From: Bacteroidales bacterium UBA3810
Lineage (GTDB): Bacteria > Bacteroidota > Bacteroidia > Bacteroidales > Paludibacteraceae
Direction of reading: 5' to 3'
Length of the DNA: 5,284 nucleotides
Assembly (NCBI GenBank): GCA_002368645.1
Contig: DFEE01000005.1
Span: 5,407-10,690 of the forward strand
Shown here: in pieces, positions 5,045-5,284 of the stretch
Layout of the letters: each line of letters opens with the position of its first letter
Numbering within the stretch: position 1 is the stretch's first letter
Position numbers and translations under genes: made by a program
Notes under the pieces: model-generated
Seen by the model: the letters and a program-made list of their open reading frames with translations, nothing else
Database searches by the model: none
What the model was told of the DNA's origin: nothing

Positions 5045-5075
5045 CAGCGTGATTCAAAAGTCACGCTGCATTTTT
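5043..5075 (+). terminator. Intrinsic terminator overlapping the next promoter
   Basis: GCAGCGTGA (5044-5052) pairs perfectly with TCACGCTGC (5061-5069). The stem extends by T5043-A5070 outside and by T5053-G5060 and T5054-A5059 inside, leaving the loop CAAA. Five T residues follow (5071-5075). It should end transcripts of the WYL cluster. A transcript started at the overlapping promoter begins within the left arm, so it can form only a shortened stem. Confidence 0.8.
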
Positions 5076-5097
5076 ATAATAATCAAATTAAGTAGTT

Positions 5098-5284
5098 ATG
5101 AGAAAAGTAATTCTTTTTGGTCTGCTTCTCTTCATGGGAGTAGCAACCGCATTTGGACAAAAGTCCACAGTTCAAGTATTTGGTGTTCCTTTCGGGAGTA
5201 CTTATGAGGAGTTCTTAACCGCTTTCACAGAAAAGGGGTTTACAGGGAAAACGTACATCTATGAAGGAGGAAGTGATGTTGAAG
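5098..5284 (+). CDS. Secreted protein, N-terminal 62 residues (runs off the window)
   Basis: The frame opens at ATG 5098 and continues to the right edge without a stop. It begins with a signal peptide: MRK, a hydrophobic core LFGLLLFMGVATA, and a probable cleavage at AFG|Q (residues 20/21), a common signal peptidase I site in Bacteroidetes. The mature start contains VFGVPFGSTYEEFLTAFTEKGF. This resembles the short repeats of Bacteroidetes exported proteins of unknown function, where a G-x-P-F-G stretch precedes an amphipathic helix. I do not recognise the family with certainty. No lipobox cysteine follows the hydrophobic core, so a periplasmic or secreted soluble protein is expected. Its promoter and the terminator hairpin lie 23-81 bases upstream. 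Confidence 0.8.
   Translation, partial: MRKVILFGLLLFMGVATAFGQKSTVQVFGVPFGSTYEEFLTAFTEKGFTGKTYIYEGGSDVE

Noticed and set aside
1..5284. tRNA, rRNA or CRISPR array
   Set aside because: No tRNA cloverleaf with a GTTCRA arm, no rRNA signature and no regularly spaced repeat-spacer pattern was found. The only regular repeat is coding (4723-4998).

Overview
The window looks like a chromosomal accessory region of a Bacteroidales bacterium (Bacteroides, Prevotella, Muribaculaceae or a relative). The main reason is the promoters, which follow the Bacteroidetes pattern of a -33 TTTG and a -7 TAnnTTTG. Start codons lack Shine-Dalgarno sequences and have A/T-rich leaders. Signal peptides end in HA|Q or AFG|Q, and the WYL regulator has the layout usual in this phylum. 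The genus cannot be fixed from this sequence.

Left part (1-1718): the 3' end of an unrecognised gene, then a promoter followed at once by three alternating copies of GTGGTAA/TTACCAC. Next is a complete class II Fic adenylyltransferase with a C-terminal winged helix. Sixteen bases downstream lies the start of a secreted protein resembling the N-terminus of Bacteroidetes retropepsin-like proteases. It is cut off inside a short repeat, and a strong intrinsic terminator follows.

Middle part (1717-2860): a class I SAM-dependent methyltransferase on the minus strand, then about 470 bases without a convincing gene. This gap holds a 190-bp hairpin-rich element (2533-2722) with imperfect terminal inverted repeats. 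The 45-bp repeat that ends the truncated protease is an internally deleted copy of the same element. The two copies therefore flank the methyltransferase in direct orientation, which suggests a repeat-bounded segment of mobile or cassette-like character.

Right part (2759-5284): tandem promoters lead into a tight three-gene cluster. It encodes a WYL-domain transcription regulator, a 283-aa protein with features of the uracil-DNA-glycosylase-like superfamily, and a 114-aa protein made of three Asp-box-like repeats with an exact 40-residue period. The last two genes are visibly more AT-rich than the Fic gene, which fits acquired DNA. WYL regulators often control phage-defence loci, so the cluster is a candidate defence or DNA-damage module, but that is inference. 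It ends in a terminator hairpin whose left arm overlaps the -7 box of the next promoter. That promoter drives a secreted-protein gene that runs off the window.

The best candidates for something undescribed are the structured 190-bp element with its deletion derivative, the WYL/UDG-like/Asp-box cluster, and the promoter-terminator overlap at 5017-5075.
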